Shown one piece after another: positions 19,330 to 28,669 of a stretch of 64,000 nt of DNA. A program made the translations under genes and the position numbers. Each line of letters begins with the position of its first letter. Position 1 is the stretch's first letter. This stretch comes from Christiangramia lutea (GTDB taxonomy: Bacteria; Bacteroidota; Bacteroidia; Flavobacteriales; Flavobacteriaceae): positions 62,001-126,000 of the forward strand of contig NZ_JAKVTV010000005.1 of the NCBI RefSeq assembly GCF_022489035.1, written 5' to 3'. The notes below the pieces were generated by a model. It saw only the letters and a list, made by a program, of their open reading frames with translations. It did not search any database and had not been told where the DNA came from.

Positions 19330-20169
19330 ATGAAAAATATTCTTCTTCCTACAGATTTTTCCGAGAATTCAGTGAATGCCATCAAATATGGTCTCCGGCT
19401 GCTTCAAAATACTTCCTGTACATTTTTTCTATTACATACTTTTACCCCGGCGGCATACCATTCAGGGAAGGCCTTTAAGAACTTTACTTCAATGGAACTG
19501 GTTCACGCAACAAGGGAAGCGGCTTCAGAAGAAATTAGGTCTATCCTGGATAGTTTAAAATCGGAGTTTGATAACCCCCGGCATAAGTTTGAATGGATAG
19601 TGGATTTTAATCTTTTAATAAGCAAGATAAAAAGCCTGATCAAAGAAAAGAAAATCGATTACATTTTTATGGGAACTCAGGGTGCAACAGGTGCGAGGGA
19701 GATTTTTATGGGAACACATACCATGTATACCATTAAAAAAGTGAACTGTCCCGTACTTGCTATTCCATCTGGGACTCATGACGAGAATCTAAAAGAAGTC
19801 CTTTTCGCTACAGATTATAAAGTGGTAAGAAAGACTGACCTGGAGACCATTAATTTTTTTACTGATCTTCATAAAGCCAGGCTGCATGTTCTAAATGTCA
19901 ATTCTGATGGTTCGCTGGATAGTAAACAGCTGGAAAACCGAAGTATGATCTCTCACTTTTTTGAAGAAGATAAACCTATATTCCATATTACCGAAGGAGA
20001 TGATATTCCAGAAGCGGTGAAAAAATTTCAAAGACAGAATCATATCGACCTGGTAATAATGCTACATAAAAAGCATACTTTTTTTGAAAATATCCTATTT
20101 AAACCTGTGATTAACCAGTTGGTGTATCACACCAATATTCCCTTTATGGTTATTCCTTACCGGGAATAG
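19330..20169 (+). CDS. Universal stress protein, tandem UspA domains
   Basis: A 279-residue protein made of two UspA-like domains (about 1-145 and 150-279). The first domain starts KNILLPTDFS and ends with a complete ATP-binding motif of the G-2X-G-9X-G-T type (GTQG...MGT) before CPVLAIPSG. The second domain lacks a clear copy of that motif. Family members support survival under starvation, redox or respiratory stress. It precedes the TsdA-like cassette and is preceded by a 20-bp palindrome. Confidence 0.92.
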   Translation: MKNILLPTDFSENSVNAIKYGLRLLQNTSCTFFLLHTFTPAAYHSGKAFKNFTSMELVHATREAASEEIRSILDSLKSEFDNPRHKFEWIVDFNLLISKIKSLIKEKKIDYIFMGTQGATGAREIFMGTHTMYTIKKVNCPVLAIPSGTHDENLKEVLFATDYKVVRKTDLETINFFTDLHKARLHVLNVNSDGSLDSKQLENRSMISHFFEEDKPIFHITEGDDIPEAVKKFQRQNHIDLVIMLHKKHTFFENILFKPVINQLVYHTNIPFMVIPYRE

Positions 20170-20338
20170 TTAATTCTATAGAAGTTTTGGAAGTTTATGA
20201 TTGTTAAAAAGTTGTATATCAATATTCTACAGTGTTTTCTGTAGGTTGCTGTCATTAGTTTTCCAAAAATAATATTCGTAATTTTAAGATTAGAATTCGC
20301 TACTTGAATTCTGACTTAAACCCTGCATCTGCCTGCTT

Positions 20339-20363
20339 ATAATCCTATAATAAGCGGGATTAT
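20339..20363 (+). promoter_or_regulatory. Inverted repeat overlapping the cytochrome start codon
   Basis: ATAATCC (20339-20345) pairs GGATTAT (20357-20363), the latter running into the ATG at 20362-20364. In mRNA this would form a small hairpin hiding the initiation site. The effect is inferred. Confidence 0.35.
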
Positions 20364-21399
20364 GAAGTTCAAGTCTCCAAAACCAAGAAAATCTGGAAAG
20401 CAGCTCCTCGTTGTTTTCTCATTCATTATTGTCCTGATTTTCATTTTTTTCTTCCTCTTTCAATACGAATTTTTCGAAACGGAATACACCGAGATATCCG
20501 AAGAAAAGACAGATCCACTAACCGCCGATTATGACACCTATTTCCTGGACGATACCCGGGAGAATAAAAAGATCAAATATGGATATGAACTTTTCGTTAA
20601 TACCGCCCAATACCTGGGGCCGCAAAATGGAAAACGGGAAAAAGCCTATTCCGGAAACAATTTAAGTTGTAATAATTGCCATTTAAAAGCAGGCACCAAA
20701 CCATACTCTGGGATGTTAATTGGAGTGATCAACCGTTTTCCTCAATATAGGGGCAGAGAGAATAAAATAGGAACTATAGAGGAGCGTATCAACGGTTGTA
20801 TGGAGCGTAGCATGAATGGGAATCCTCTTCCCCCGAATGGAGATGAAATGAGTGCTTTTGTAGCGTATATGAAGTGGCTTAGCCGCTTTTCTCCTGAAAA
20901 TGGAAAAGTAAAAGGTGCTGGCTATGCCAGGATAAAGATCCCGGAGAGAGAGGTAGATCTTGAAAAAGGCGAAATGCTATTCATTAAAAAATGTGCGGCC
21001 TGTCATGGCGAAAACGGACAGGGAATACCTCTTAGGGATTATGCGGGATATCTTTATCCGCCGCTTTGGGGTGATGATTCCTATAATATTGGCGCAGGAA
21101 TGGCCAGGGTGATCACCGCTGCTGAATTTCTAAAAACCAATATGCCCTATGGGGTAAGTTACGATAAGCCCGAACTTACCGATGATGAGGCCTATGACAT
21201 TGCGGGTTATATTAATCAGAAGGACAGACCGGATAAAGCGAACCGTGAACTTGATTTTCCCGATCTTAAAAAGAAACCTGTATCTGCACCTTATCCTCCC
21301 TACGCAGATAGTTTTCCCGTTTCCCAACATCAACTGGGGCCCTTTCAGCCTATTATGGAGTTCTATAAAAATGAATACGGAATTATAAAAACTAAGTGA
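20362..21399 (+). CDS. Dihaem cytochrome c, thiosulfate dehydrogenase (TsdA)-like
   Basis: A 345-residue protein with an N-terminal membrane anchor (about 14-36) and two c-type haem sites, CNNCH at 103-107 and CAACH at 211-215. The order and local sequence follow TsdA: GYELF..TA.YLGP, NCHLKAGTKP, INGCMERSMNG with Cys146 where TsdA enzymes carry the Cys axial ligand of haem 1, YPPLWGDDSYN.GAGM, and NMPYG with Met261 as a candidate haem 2 ligand. TsdA interconverts thiosulfate and tetrathionate in the periplasm. The direction of reaction and the electron partner are not visible. Two DsrE-like exported proteins follow at once. Confidence 0.8.
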   Translation: MKFKSPKPRKSGKQLLVVFSFIIVLIFIFFFLFQYEFFETEYTEISEEKTDPLTADYDTYFLDDTRENKKIKYGYELFVNTAQYLGPQNGKREKAYSGNNLSCNNCHLKAGTKPYSGMLIGVINRFPQYRGRENKIGTIEERINGCMERSMNGNPLPPNGDEMSAFVAYMKWLSRFSPENGKVKGAGYARIKIPEREVDLEKGEMLFIKKCAACHGENGQGIPLRDYAGYLYPPLWGDDSYNIGAGMARVITAAEFLKTNMPYGVSYDKPELTDDEAYDIAGYINQKDRPDKANRELDFPDLKKKPVSAPYPPYADSFPVSQHQLGPFQPIMEFYKNEYGIIKTK

Positions 21400-21465
21400 T
21401 ATAGGACGATATCAAATCAATTAGATAAGAATTGATAAACAAGTAACAACTTTAATGTTTTAAAT

Positions 21466-22146
21466 ATGAAACCGAAACAATTAAATTCAACAAGAAGAGA
21501 CTTCCTGGGTGCCATGGTTCTTGGTGCTGCAGCTAGTGGAATTTCAGCTTTTGCAAATCCACTGGAAAAAACAATTCCAAAGGTAGATGCAAAGAAAATT
21601 AGCGAATCAGATAAATGGTTCGATAGAATCAAGGGATCTCACCGGGTTGTGTTTGATGGCTCAACACCACATCATAGTTTTCCGGTGATATGGAACTGGG
21701 CCTGGTATTATACCAACAATGGATCTGGTTCTCCTGATGATGACTTAACAGGCATGACGGTTCTTAGGCATGATGCGATCCCGTTTGCTTTAAAAGATGA
21801 GGCCTGGAAAAAATACAAGTTAGGCGAGATGTTCGATATCCCTGATAATAATACCAAAGCTTCAGCGGTAAGAAATGTAGTCTATGAACCACAGGAAAAG
21901 GATATGCCCATGCCGGTTATAGAAGGGATAAAAAAACTTCAGAGTAGAGGAGCCATGTTTTGTGTTTGTGACCTGGCATTGAATGTATACAGCGGTATGG
22001 CTGCTCAGAAATTGGATATGGATGCCACCGAAGTTTACGAAGAATGGAAATCTGCCGTATTACCAGATATTCATATTGTGCCTTCGGGAGTATGGGCATT
22101 AACAAGAGCACAGGAGCATGGATGCTCTTATATTTTTGCAGGATAA
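21466..22146 (+). CDS. Tat-exported DsrE-like protein
   Basis: A 226-residue protein with a twin-arginine signal (STRRDFLG, Arg10-Arg11, then a hydrophobic Ala/Gly stretch to about 32). The C-terminal part (about 145-226) looks like a DsrE/DsrF-like fold, with a strand ending FCVCDLAL (Cys166 and Cys168) and the closing PSGVWALTRAQEHGCSYI. The middle (about 50-140) is unassigned. DsrE-family proteins often bind or carry sulfane sulfur on cysteine. A Tat signal suggests folding or cofactor loading before export. It sits 66 bases after the TsdA-like gene and 18 before a second DsrE-like gene. Confidence 0.7.
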   Translation: MKPKQLNSTRRDFLGAMVLGAAASGISAFANPLEKTIPKVDAKKISESDKWFDRIKGSHRVVFDGSTPHHSFPVIWNWAWYYTNNGSGSPDDDLTGMTVLRHDAIPFALKDEAWKKYKLGEMFDIPDNNTKASAVRNVVYEPQEKDMPMPVIEGIKKLQSRGAMFCVCDLALNVYSGMAAQKLDMDATEVYEEWKSAVLPDIHIVPSGVWALTRAQEHGCSYIFAG

Positions 22147-22164
22147 AACTTAAAATTAAAGATC

Positions 22165-22575
22165 ATGAAACATTATGTAATATTTTTTTTCACCTGCCTG
22201 TTGTCTTTAAATTTACTGGCCCAGGATAAACCCGTTCAAATCGTTTTTGATGTGACCAGTGATGATGTGAAAGTACATCAAAAAGCAGTTAGACATGTAA
22301 AAATGATGTCTGAAGCCTACCCAGATTCAGATTTTGAAATCGTGGTTTACAGTGGTGCACTGGACATGGTTTTAAATGAAAAATCTTCTGTGGCCTATGA
22401 CCTTAAAAAGCTTGCCGAAAATGAACACGTGACAGTGGCAGTTTGTGCCGGAACTATGGCTAGGGAAAAGGCTGAAAAAACAGATCTATTACCTGGTGTA
22501 AAAGTTGTCCCAGATGGAATTCTGGAAATAGCTCATAAGCAAGGGCAGGGTTGGAGCTATATTAAGGAGCAGTAG
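22165..22575 (+). CDS. Periplasmic DsrE-like protein
   Basis: A 136-residue protein with a Sec signal peptide (about 1-20, LLAQ end) and one DsrE-like domain: opening QIVFDVTSDD, a conserved-position Cys94 in VAVCAGTM, and closing LPGVKVVPDGILEIAHKQGQGW. It probably acts in the periplasm with the Tat-exported relative just upstream. A sulfur-carrier role is inferred from the family and from the TsdA-like neighbour. Confidence 0.75.
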   Translation: MKHYVIFFFTCLLSLNLLAQDKPVQIVFDVTSDDVKVHQKAVRHVKMMSEAYPDSDFEIVVYSGALDMVLNEKSSVAYDLKKLAENEHVTVAVCAGTMAREKAEKTDLLPGVKVVPDGILEIAHKQGQGWSYIKEQ

Positions 22576-22606
22576 TATCTGAAACTGAAATCAGCTTTAA
22601 AATTTT

Positions 22607-22641
22607 TAGTGAACAAATTAAATTTTTTAATTTGTTCACTA
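22607..22641. terminator. Bidirectional terminator between convergent genes
   Basis: Perfect 16-bp inverted repeat (TAGTGAACAAATTAAA and its complement) with a 3-base loop, AT-rich at the tip, between the DsrE-like gene on plus and the stress protein gene on minus. Confidence 0.7.
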
Positions 22642-22647
22642 TATTTC

Positions 22648-23502
22648 CTATTGTACTTCCTTAAGTACTAGCACCGGAAGTTTAGGATCGAAATTTATCT
22701 CGTTAGATCTATTCGACCTGAATAATTTCGAAAAAAAGCCCTGTTTTCGCTGGTAGAGAGCCAGAAGATCAGATTCTCGACTTTCAATAAAAAGATGAAC
22801 TCCGGTGGAAGGTGAGGTCTGGGTGAGCGTATGAAAACTAAAATCTATTTCCTCCAGGTGTCCTGAAAGTTCAGCTTTAATTTTTTCCTGCTCTTCGGTA
22901 AGCTTTTTACCCTCACTGTTAATATAAAGAACCCTGATAGATGCACCTAATTGAAGCGACAACTCAATAAGGGGGGTAAGCTCCTTCTTTTTAAATGGTA
23001 TCCTGAAATTCGAAGGAAAAACCAATTCCAGTAATTTATTGGTTTTCAGTTCATACTTTTCCGGTACCACCATAATAGGACATTCTTCAATTTCCTCGCT
23101 TATTTTCGAAATACTGCTATCGTTTATAGAATTGATGCCTGCAATCTCTCCCGCCGCACCAAGAACAATAAGTTCTACGCCATATTTTTCAACAGTTTCC
23201 TGGATCCCGTCTTTCAAACCACCTTTATATGAAATGGTTTTGAATTGATGTTTCTGGTTTTCCTTTCTGAAATCAAGGCCTTTCATCATTCTTTCCAAAC
23301 CCTTTTTAGAAACCTGCTCTTCATTTTCTTTCTGCTCTTTTTCCTTGCCAAGAGCAATCGCATCGCTTAGAAAATTTTGTGAATGATAAACATTTATGAG
23401 ATAAAATGTGCAGGCATGCTTTTTATATAGGTTCATTGCGAAAATTAAAGCATTCCAGGAATGTTTAGAAAAGTTAGTGGGAACAAGGATCTTTTTTTCC
23501 AT
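22648..23502 (-). CDS. Universal stress protein, tandem UspA domains
   Basis: A protein of 284 residues if it starts at the Met giving MEKKILVPTNFS, which fits the family; an upstream Met at 23535 would add 11 unconserved residues. Two UspA-like halves: the first holds LIVLGAAGE...EECPIMVVPEKY, where the ATP-binding glycines are only partly kept, the second is more diverged and ends FDPKLPVLVLK. It is convergent with the TsdA-like cassette and a distant paralogue of the stress protein at 19330. Confidence 0.88.
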   Translation of the reverse strand: MEKKILVPTNFSKHSWNALIFAMNLYKKHACTFYLINVYHSQNFLSDAIALGKEKEQKENEEQVSKKGLERMMKGLDFRKENQKHQFKTISYKGGLKDGIQETVEKYGVELIVLGAAGEIAGINSINDSSISKISEEIEECPIMVVPEKYELKTNKLLELVFPSNFRIPFKKKELTPLIELSLQLGASIRVLYINSEGKKLTEEQEKIKAELSGHLEEIDFSFHTLTQTSPSTGVHLFIESRESDLLALYQRKQGFFSKLFRSNRSNEINFDPKLPVLVLKEVQ

Positions 23503-23720
23503 ACAGAAGTATTGAGCAGTAAATATAATCAGCAATTCACTAAAATAACAAGTTTATTGCCAGATCCTTCAGGACGATAATTATCTTAATCCCGGAGTGA
23601 TTTAAATGAATGATTTTTAATAAAAAGCTAAAAATAGTTATTTTAAATTAAGTTTTTAACTAAAAAAACCTATTAAAATCAAACCATTCAATGCTTTTTA
23701 CCGTAAATATGGTAAATAAA

Positions 23721-23746
23721 AGAAGGAGGTAGGTATGAAGAAATAA
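23721..23746 (+). promoter_or_regulatory. Strong Shine-Dalgarno ahead of a 3-codon ORF
   Basis: AGAAGGAGGT at 23721-23730 is a full-length Shine-Dalgarno match, 5 bases before ATG AAG AAA TAA (23735-23746). Bacteroidetes genes rarely use strong Shine-Dalgarno sites, so a perfect one on a Met-Lys-Lys-stop frame is unusual. It may be a leader or part of a small RNA ending at the terminator 60 bases downstream. Confidence 0.4.
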
Positions 23747-23804
23747 ATAACAGATTACAATTATGTTCAATTAATTTTTTAATTACGAGAATTAGCCTAA
23801 CACC

Positions 23805-23832
23805 AAAGCCCTGTTTAATTACAGGGCTTTTT
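23805..23832 (+). terminator. Rho-independent terminator of an unassigned short transcript
   Basis: Perfect 10-bp stem AAAGCCCTGT/ACAGGGCTTT, 6-base loop, T run. No protein gene on the plus strand ends nearby, so a short RNA in 23540-23805 is implied. Confidence 0.7.
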
Positions 23833-23917
23833 GTATTTCAACATCTAAAATGGGACATGAAAATTCTCTGATGAATTAATTCATTTCAGCAACCTGTTAA
23901 CCTTAGATTCAGAATTA

Positions 23918-24121
23918 TTACTTCTCTTTCTTATGAGTCCTAATCAATGCTTTCAAACTTTCCAGGTAATCCCTTAATACCTTATTGCTGATATCGGGAT
24001 GTTCAAAACTTGGTATTGTTATAGGCTCTTCATCAATGAAGGAGTATAATTCTGGGTATTCTGTTTCCAGTTTAAGCGTGAGCTTATTGATCTGCTCCAG
24101 TATTTTAACTGAAAGAGTCAT
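23918..24121 (-). CDS. Small hypothetical protein
   Basis: A 67-residue acidic, probably helical protein without signal peptide or membrane segment (ITIPSFEHPDISNKVLRDYLESLKALI is the most structured part). It has a clean start and stop and lies alone between a stress protein gene and sbcC. I do not recognise the family. Confidence 0.55.
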   Translation of the reverse strand: MTLSVKILEQINKLTLKLETEYPELYSFIDEEPITIPSFEHPDISNKVLRDYLESLKALIRTHKKEK

Positions 24122-24302
24122 GATTTCTTTTTTAATGGAATCTTACATTAAGTTACGGTTTATCAGTTTGGAATCCTAATTTCCAATAAATTATGGTCAG
24201 CTAAAGTTAGGCTCTTGATTCAGAAATTAATTCCAGGATAGTAATTCCAAAAAAGAAATTTATTGAGAAATTATAATTCTTAGGTTAACTAAAAACTTTA
24301 GC

Positions 24303-27300
24303 TTATTTGATACTTAGGCTACTATATCCCTGCCCGTTCCGGCTTAATTGAATTTGTGTAGAGATCCTTTCTTTTAAAGAATCCACATGACTTATAATTC
24401 CAATGGTCTTGGAACTTTCTGCCTGTAGTTTTTCAAGGGTATCCAGGGTCTGGTCCAGGGTTTCGGGGTCAAGTGTTCCAAAACCTTCATCTATGAAAAG
24501 ACTGTTTATTTCAACATTTTTCGAGGCCAGGTCAGAAAGTGCCAAGGCCATCGATAAACTTAAAATAAAGGTTTCACCTCCAGATAAGGTTTTTACCGAC
24601 CGGCGCTGTCCTCCCATATGTTCGTCTATGGCGACAAGACCATCATCCTCTTCTAGATCTGGTTTGTCTATGAGGTAGCGATCACTGAGTTCCTGTAACC
24701 TGACATTTGCTAATTTTAGCAACTGGCTCAGGGTAAGGTCCTGGGCAAAATCATTGAACTGTTTCCCTTTCGAATCTCCAATAAGTTCACTTAAAAGTCG
24801 CCATCTTTTGGTTTGCTTCTCCTTTTCTTCGATCTGAAGTTTAAGTACCTCCATGCGTTTTAAACGGTCTTCCTGGTTTTTCAAGATGCGTTCTAATTCC
24901 TTGGAGGAATTTGAAAGACTGTTTAATTGCAGATTTCTTTCTGCCAGTTGTTCCTGAAGTTTAATCTTTTCCGTTTCAGTATCCAGGCTTTTTAATTTTA
25001 GAAGTTGGTCGTTCAATAGTTTTATCGAAGCTTTGCTGTCATCTATCTGTTTTACGATAACCTGTCTTTCATTCCGAAGTTTGGTAGCTTCGGTTTCCGG
25101 GATCAGGGCTTGCCAGGCCTCGCTAATTTGATTAAAATCGCTTTCGGCGATAAAACCTTTTAAGTGGTTTTCAATTTGAACCAGCTCCTTTGAAGATTCA
25201 TCAATTCGCTTCCTGTTTTCTAATAACCTTTCATTCAGGTTTAACTTTTCCTGCTGGATTCGGCTCCATTTATTTGCGATCTCCTGCACCTCATTCTGAA
25301 TATTTTTTCCAGTATAAAGTAAATCCAGTTCCTTTTTTAGTGATTTACCTTGGTTAAGGATGTTTTTTAATTCACCGGCAAGAGGCAAGGCATTACTAAA
25401 TGCTTTTTCGTTAAGCTTTAGTTTTTCCAGTCCAGCCAGGATTTCAAGGTTTGCCTCCAGTTTTTCGGCGGTTTTTTCGATCTCTTCTAGATCATTAAAT
25501 TTACTGAATTCACTATATTTTTCAGCAAATTCATTTCGTTTCTCATCAAATTTTAGCTGGTACTGCGACAACTGATCTTGCAATTCTTTCTGCTTCTTTT
25601 CAAGACTGGAAAATTCGGCTTCCAACTGATGAAGTAAACGGTTTGAATTCTGGAACTGCTTTTCGAGATCAGTGATCTTCTTTTCTAATTCATTATCTCC
25701 TGGCGTAAGTTCGTGAGCGTATGGATGATGTTCAGAACCACAAAGTGGACAGGGCTCACCGTCATTTAATTTTTTCCGGTGCTCCTCCAGGCTGGCTTTC
25801 AGTAATAAATTCTCCTTTTTTAGTTGTGCATTTTCCAGGTGCTGTTTAGCAGATTTAGTTTCAGTATTTCTCTCTTTAATCTTACCCGGTAAATCCTTTA
25901 TTCGAGATTCTTCCTTCTGAATTTCTTTCTTTATCCTTTCGATCTCATTCTTCTGATTTAGGATTCCGGTAAAAATCTTTGAGGCTTTCCTGGCTTTCTT
26001 TATCTGTGATCTTAACTGATCCTGTTTTAATTGAAGATCTGTCTCTGCATTTATTCCCAATCTATTGCAGAGGTTTTCAATTTTATCGGTAGTATTTTTT
26101 AATTCTGATTCTAAGTTTGAGACAGAATTCCCAAGCTCCTGCTCATCGAAATGGAATCCCGTATTTCTAAGTTCAACTTGAAGTTGATCTCTCTTTGCGG
26201 AATAGGAATTTAGTTTGTTTTTCTTGGTTTCCTGCAATTCCAGAACTGTATCCCTGAATGTATACAGTTGCTCTTCAATATTGCTTGCTGTGACTTCCTT
26301 TCTGGTGATTTTTAAAGTTCTACCTAGTAGTTCCTGTTGCTGTTTATGGTTGGTTTCTAAGGAATTTGCAATATTTTTTTTCTGGGTATCTAGTTCAGAA
26401 AAATGCTTTTTTAGCTGTTTCCACTCTCTAAGATTATCGGCCTCCTCCTGTACTTTTTCGTGCTGTTTTAAGGGCAATCCATGTTCCGCTTCAAATTTCT
26501 CCAGATCTAAATTAGCCTTACTTTGAGCATTTTTCTGTTTTTCAATTTCCTGAGATTGGGAGTTGATCTCCTGTTTAAGCTGAATCGCTTTATTAATATT
26601 TTCAACCTCCTGCTGGTAAGTCTGAGCAAGCCTGGTTTTTTCTTTTAGATCAAATCTGTATTTGTTAATGATCTCTTCCTCCAGCAGATCCCTCTGTATG
26701 ATCTGAATTTCATTTTGCTGTTGCTGTATATCCCGGTTGGCTTCCCGGTTCTTTTCAAAGGCCTTTATTCCTAACCTTCGATAAATGCCTGTTCCGGTGA
26801 TCTTTTCAAGTAATTCTCCCCGTTCCTCTTTTTTAGCCTTCAGGAATTGCGCAAATTCACCCTGTGCCAGTAGCACAGCCTTAATGAATTGATCGTAATT
26901 TAGCCCGATAAGCTCCTCATTTTTATTCGGAACCATGGATTTTTTCAGATCAAGCAGCTTTCCAGAATGATGGTCATGGATCTCCATCTCGTAATCATTG
27001 AGGTTACCATTCCGGTTAACTTCAATGCTCCACTGGGAACTAAAAACTCCATTATTAGATTCGTAAGTTACCCGAGCCATGGAATTCTTCTGGTTTCGGG
27101 TAAGAATGGCACCTTTACTTTGAATTTCATTCCGGGTTATCTTGCCTAAGCGGGGGACATGATTGAAAAGTGCCAGCGAGATCACATCCAGGATGCTACT
27201 TTTTCCGCTTCCTGTAGGCCCGGTAATGGCGAATAAGGAATTAGTTAAAAATGGTTCTTCACTGAAATCGATTTCATGGAATCCTTTCAGGGAATTTATA

Positions 27301-27329
27301 TTTTCGAACTCTACTTTCAGGATCTTCAT
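24303..27329 (-). CDS. sbcC: Exonuclease SbcCD, SbcC subunit
   Basis: A 1008-residue SMC/Rad50-like ATPase. Walker A GPTGSGKS at 37-44, Q-loop region near LLAQGEFAQFLKA, long coiled coils, a zinc hook CPLC near residue 525, ABC signature LSGGETF, Walker B SLFIDEGFGTLD near the C terminus. With SbcD it cleaves hairpins and processes double-strand breaks. Its ATG shares one base with the sbcD stop (TAATG). Confidence 0.97.
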   Translation of the reverse strand: MKILKVEFENINSLKGFHEIDFSEEPFLTNSLFAITGPTGSGKSSILDVISLALFNHVPRLGKITRNEIQSKGAILTRNQKNSMARVTYESNNGVFSSQWSIEVNRNGNLNDYEMEIHDHHSGKLLDLKKSMVPNKNEELIGLNYDQFIKAVLLAQGEFAQFLKAKKEERGELLEKITGTGIYRRLGIKAFEKNREANRDIQQQQNEIQIIQRDLLEEEIINKYRFDLKEKTRLAQTYQQEVENINKAIQLKQEINSQSQEIEKQKNAQSKANLDLEKFEAEHGLPLKQHEKVQEEADNLREWKQLKKHFSELDTQKKNIANSLETNHKQQQELLGRTLKITRKEVTASNIEEQLYTFRDTVLELQETKKNKLNSYSAKRDQLQVELRNTGFHFDEQELGNSVSNLESELKNTTDKIENLCNRLGINAETDLQLKQDQLRSQIKKARKASKIFTGILNQKNEIERIKKEIQKEESRIKDLPGKIKERNTETKSAKQHLENAQLKKENLLLKASLEEHRKKLNDGEPCPLCGSEHHPYAHELTPGDNELEKKITDLEKQFQNSNRLLHQLEAEFSSLEKKQKELQDQLSQYQLKFDEKRNEFAEKYSEFSKFNDLEEIEKTAEKLEANLEILAGLEKLKLNEKAFSNALPLAGELKNILNQGKSLKKELDLLYTGKNIQNEVQEIANKWSRIQQEKLNLNERLLENRKRIDESSKELVQIENHLKGFIAESDFNQISEAWQALIPETEATKLRNERQVIVKQIDDSKASIKLLNDQLLKLKSLDTETEKIKLQEQLAERNLQLNSLSNSSKELERILKNQEDRLKRMEVLKLQIEEKEKQTKRWRLLSELIGDSKGKQFNDFAQDLTLSQLLKLANVRLQELSDRYLIDKPDLEEDDGLVAIDEHMGGQRRSVKTLSGGETFILSLSMALALSDLASKNVEINSLFIDEGFGTLDPETLDQTLDTLEKLQAESSKTIGIISHVDSLKERISTQIQLSRNGQGYSSLSIK

Positions 27330-28549
27330 TATTCCGAAATATTTTCAGATTGTACTTCTTCCAGGATCTCGTCGAAAGCTGAAAGGATTTCATTTTTCGC
27401 TTCCTCGCCATATTCATGCTTTGAGATCAACTCCTTAAAAACATCTTTCGGTTTCAGATCTTCCAGCTTCTGTTCCTTTTCATAAAGTTCAGCTGCACCA
27501 TGTACCCGATTTTTGAATTGTACCCGTTGCTTAACAATTTCAAAACCCTCACGGTTAAAATCGTTTACCAGGCTATCCAGGGCATAGATCTTCTGGGCGT
27601 CGTATTGTTCCTCTACCAGGTCAACTTCTATAAGAGAGGTTAGTTCAGACCTGTTTTCAAGACCATTAAGTTTCATTTGAAGTTCCTCCAGGTTACCGCT
27701 AAGCCTGATTAACTTTCTGAAATTTGGCAATCCTATACTTTCGGGTTGGAAACCTTTATCCGTATCTATGATCAACACACTTTTTTCATCTTTTCGTTCA
27801 CTAAATGATAATGGAATAGGAGAGCCACTATAGAAAACCGGAATTTCGGCGTTTACTTTTTGTGGTTTATGAATATGCCCTAATGCGACATAACTGAAGT
27901 AAGCGCCAAACTGTGAGGCCTGGAAAGCAGCAAGATTTCCAATTTGGATATCCCTTTCACTTTCTGAAGTTTGGATCCCCGCAGTATATAAATGCCCCAT
28001 GGCGATCACGGGAATTCCGGCATATTTTTCCTGACAAATTTCAGCTGCTGAACGGAAGATATTTTTAATTCCTTCTCTTATTGCTTCAAGCCTGTCTTCA
28101 TAATTGCTAGCACCGGCTCCAGATCTTAAGTCGGAATCTCGCAGGTAAGGAATGGCTGCAACCACCAGTTCTATCTCATTCTGCCGATTATATACTGGAA
28201 TAATAGTGTCTTCAAGTTTTTCGGGTAAACCTCCAATGATTTCCATATCCAGGGCTCGTAAAAGGTCGCCAGGTGCATTCAGCATTGCCGGGGAATCATG
28301 ATTCCCACCTGTAGCAATTATTTTACAGTCCAGTTGCTGGAGTTTTACCAAGGCCTGGTAATATTGTTTTCTTGCATCAGAAGAAGGATTGGCAAGATCA
28401 AAAATATCGCCTGAGATCAGCAGGACATTAATGTTTTCTCGCCTGATATATTCAATAAGCCAATGGATGAAAAAATCAAAATCTTCACTTAACTCATGCT
28501 TATGCAGTTTTTTACCAATATGCCAGTCGGCAGTGTGGAGTATTTTCAT
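27329..28549 (-). CDS. sbcD: Exonuclease SbcCD, SbcD nuclease subunit
   Basis: A 406-residue Mre11-type metallophosphoesterase with all metal motifs in order: ADWHIGK, SGDIFD, GGNHDSP, MGHLY and GHIH. The C-terminal part is the SbcC-binding/capping region. It is first in the sbcDC operon and overlaps sbcC by one base. Confidence 0.97.
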   Translation of the reverse strand: MKILHTADWHIGKKLHKHELSEDFDFFIHWLIEYIRRENINVLLISGDIFDLANPSSDARKQYYQALVKLQQLDCKIIATGGNHDSPAMLNAPGDLLRALDMEIIGGLPEKLEDTIIPVYNRQNEIELVVAAIPYLRDSDLRSGAGASNYEDRLEAIREGIKNIFRSAAEICQEKYAGIPVIAMGHLYTAGIQTSESERDIQIGNLAAFQASQFGAYFSYVALGHIHKPQKVNAEIPVFYSGSPIPLSFSERKDEKSVLIIDTDKGFQPESIGLPNFRKLIRLSGNLEELQMKLNGLENRSELTSLIEVDLVEEQYDAQKIYALDSLVNDFNREGFEIVKQRVQFKNRVHGAAELYEKEQKLEDLKPKDVFKELISKHEYGEEAKNEILSAFDEILEEVQSENISE

Positions 28550-28669
28550 GGTTCTGGAACTTACCTCGCAAAATAATTAAGTTTTAACGCCAATTCAAGT
28601 CTTCATGGAATTTTTATCGACAAACTCTGGGGGTGAATTTTTCGGTATATCTTTATTTTAATAGCCGGA

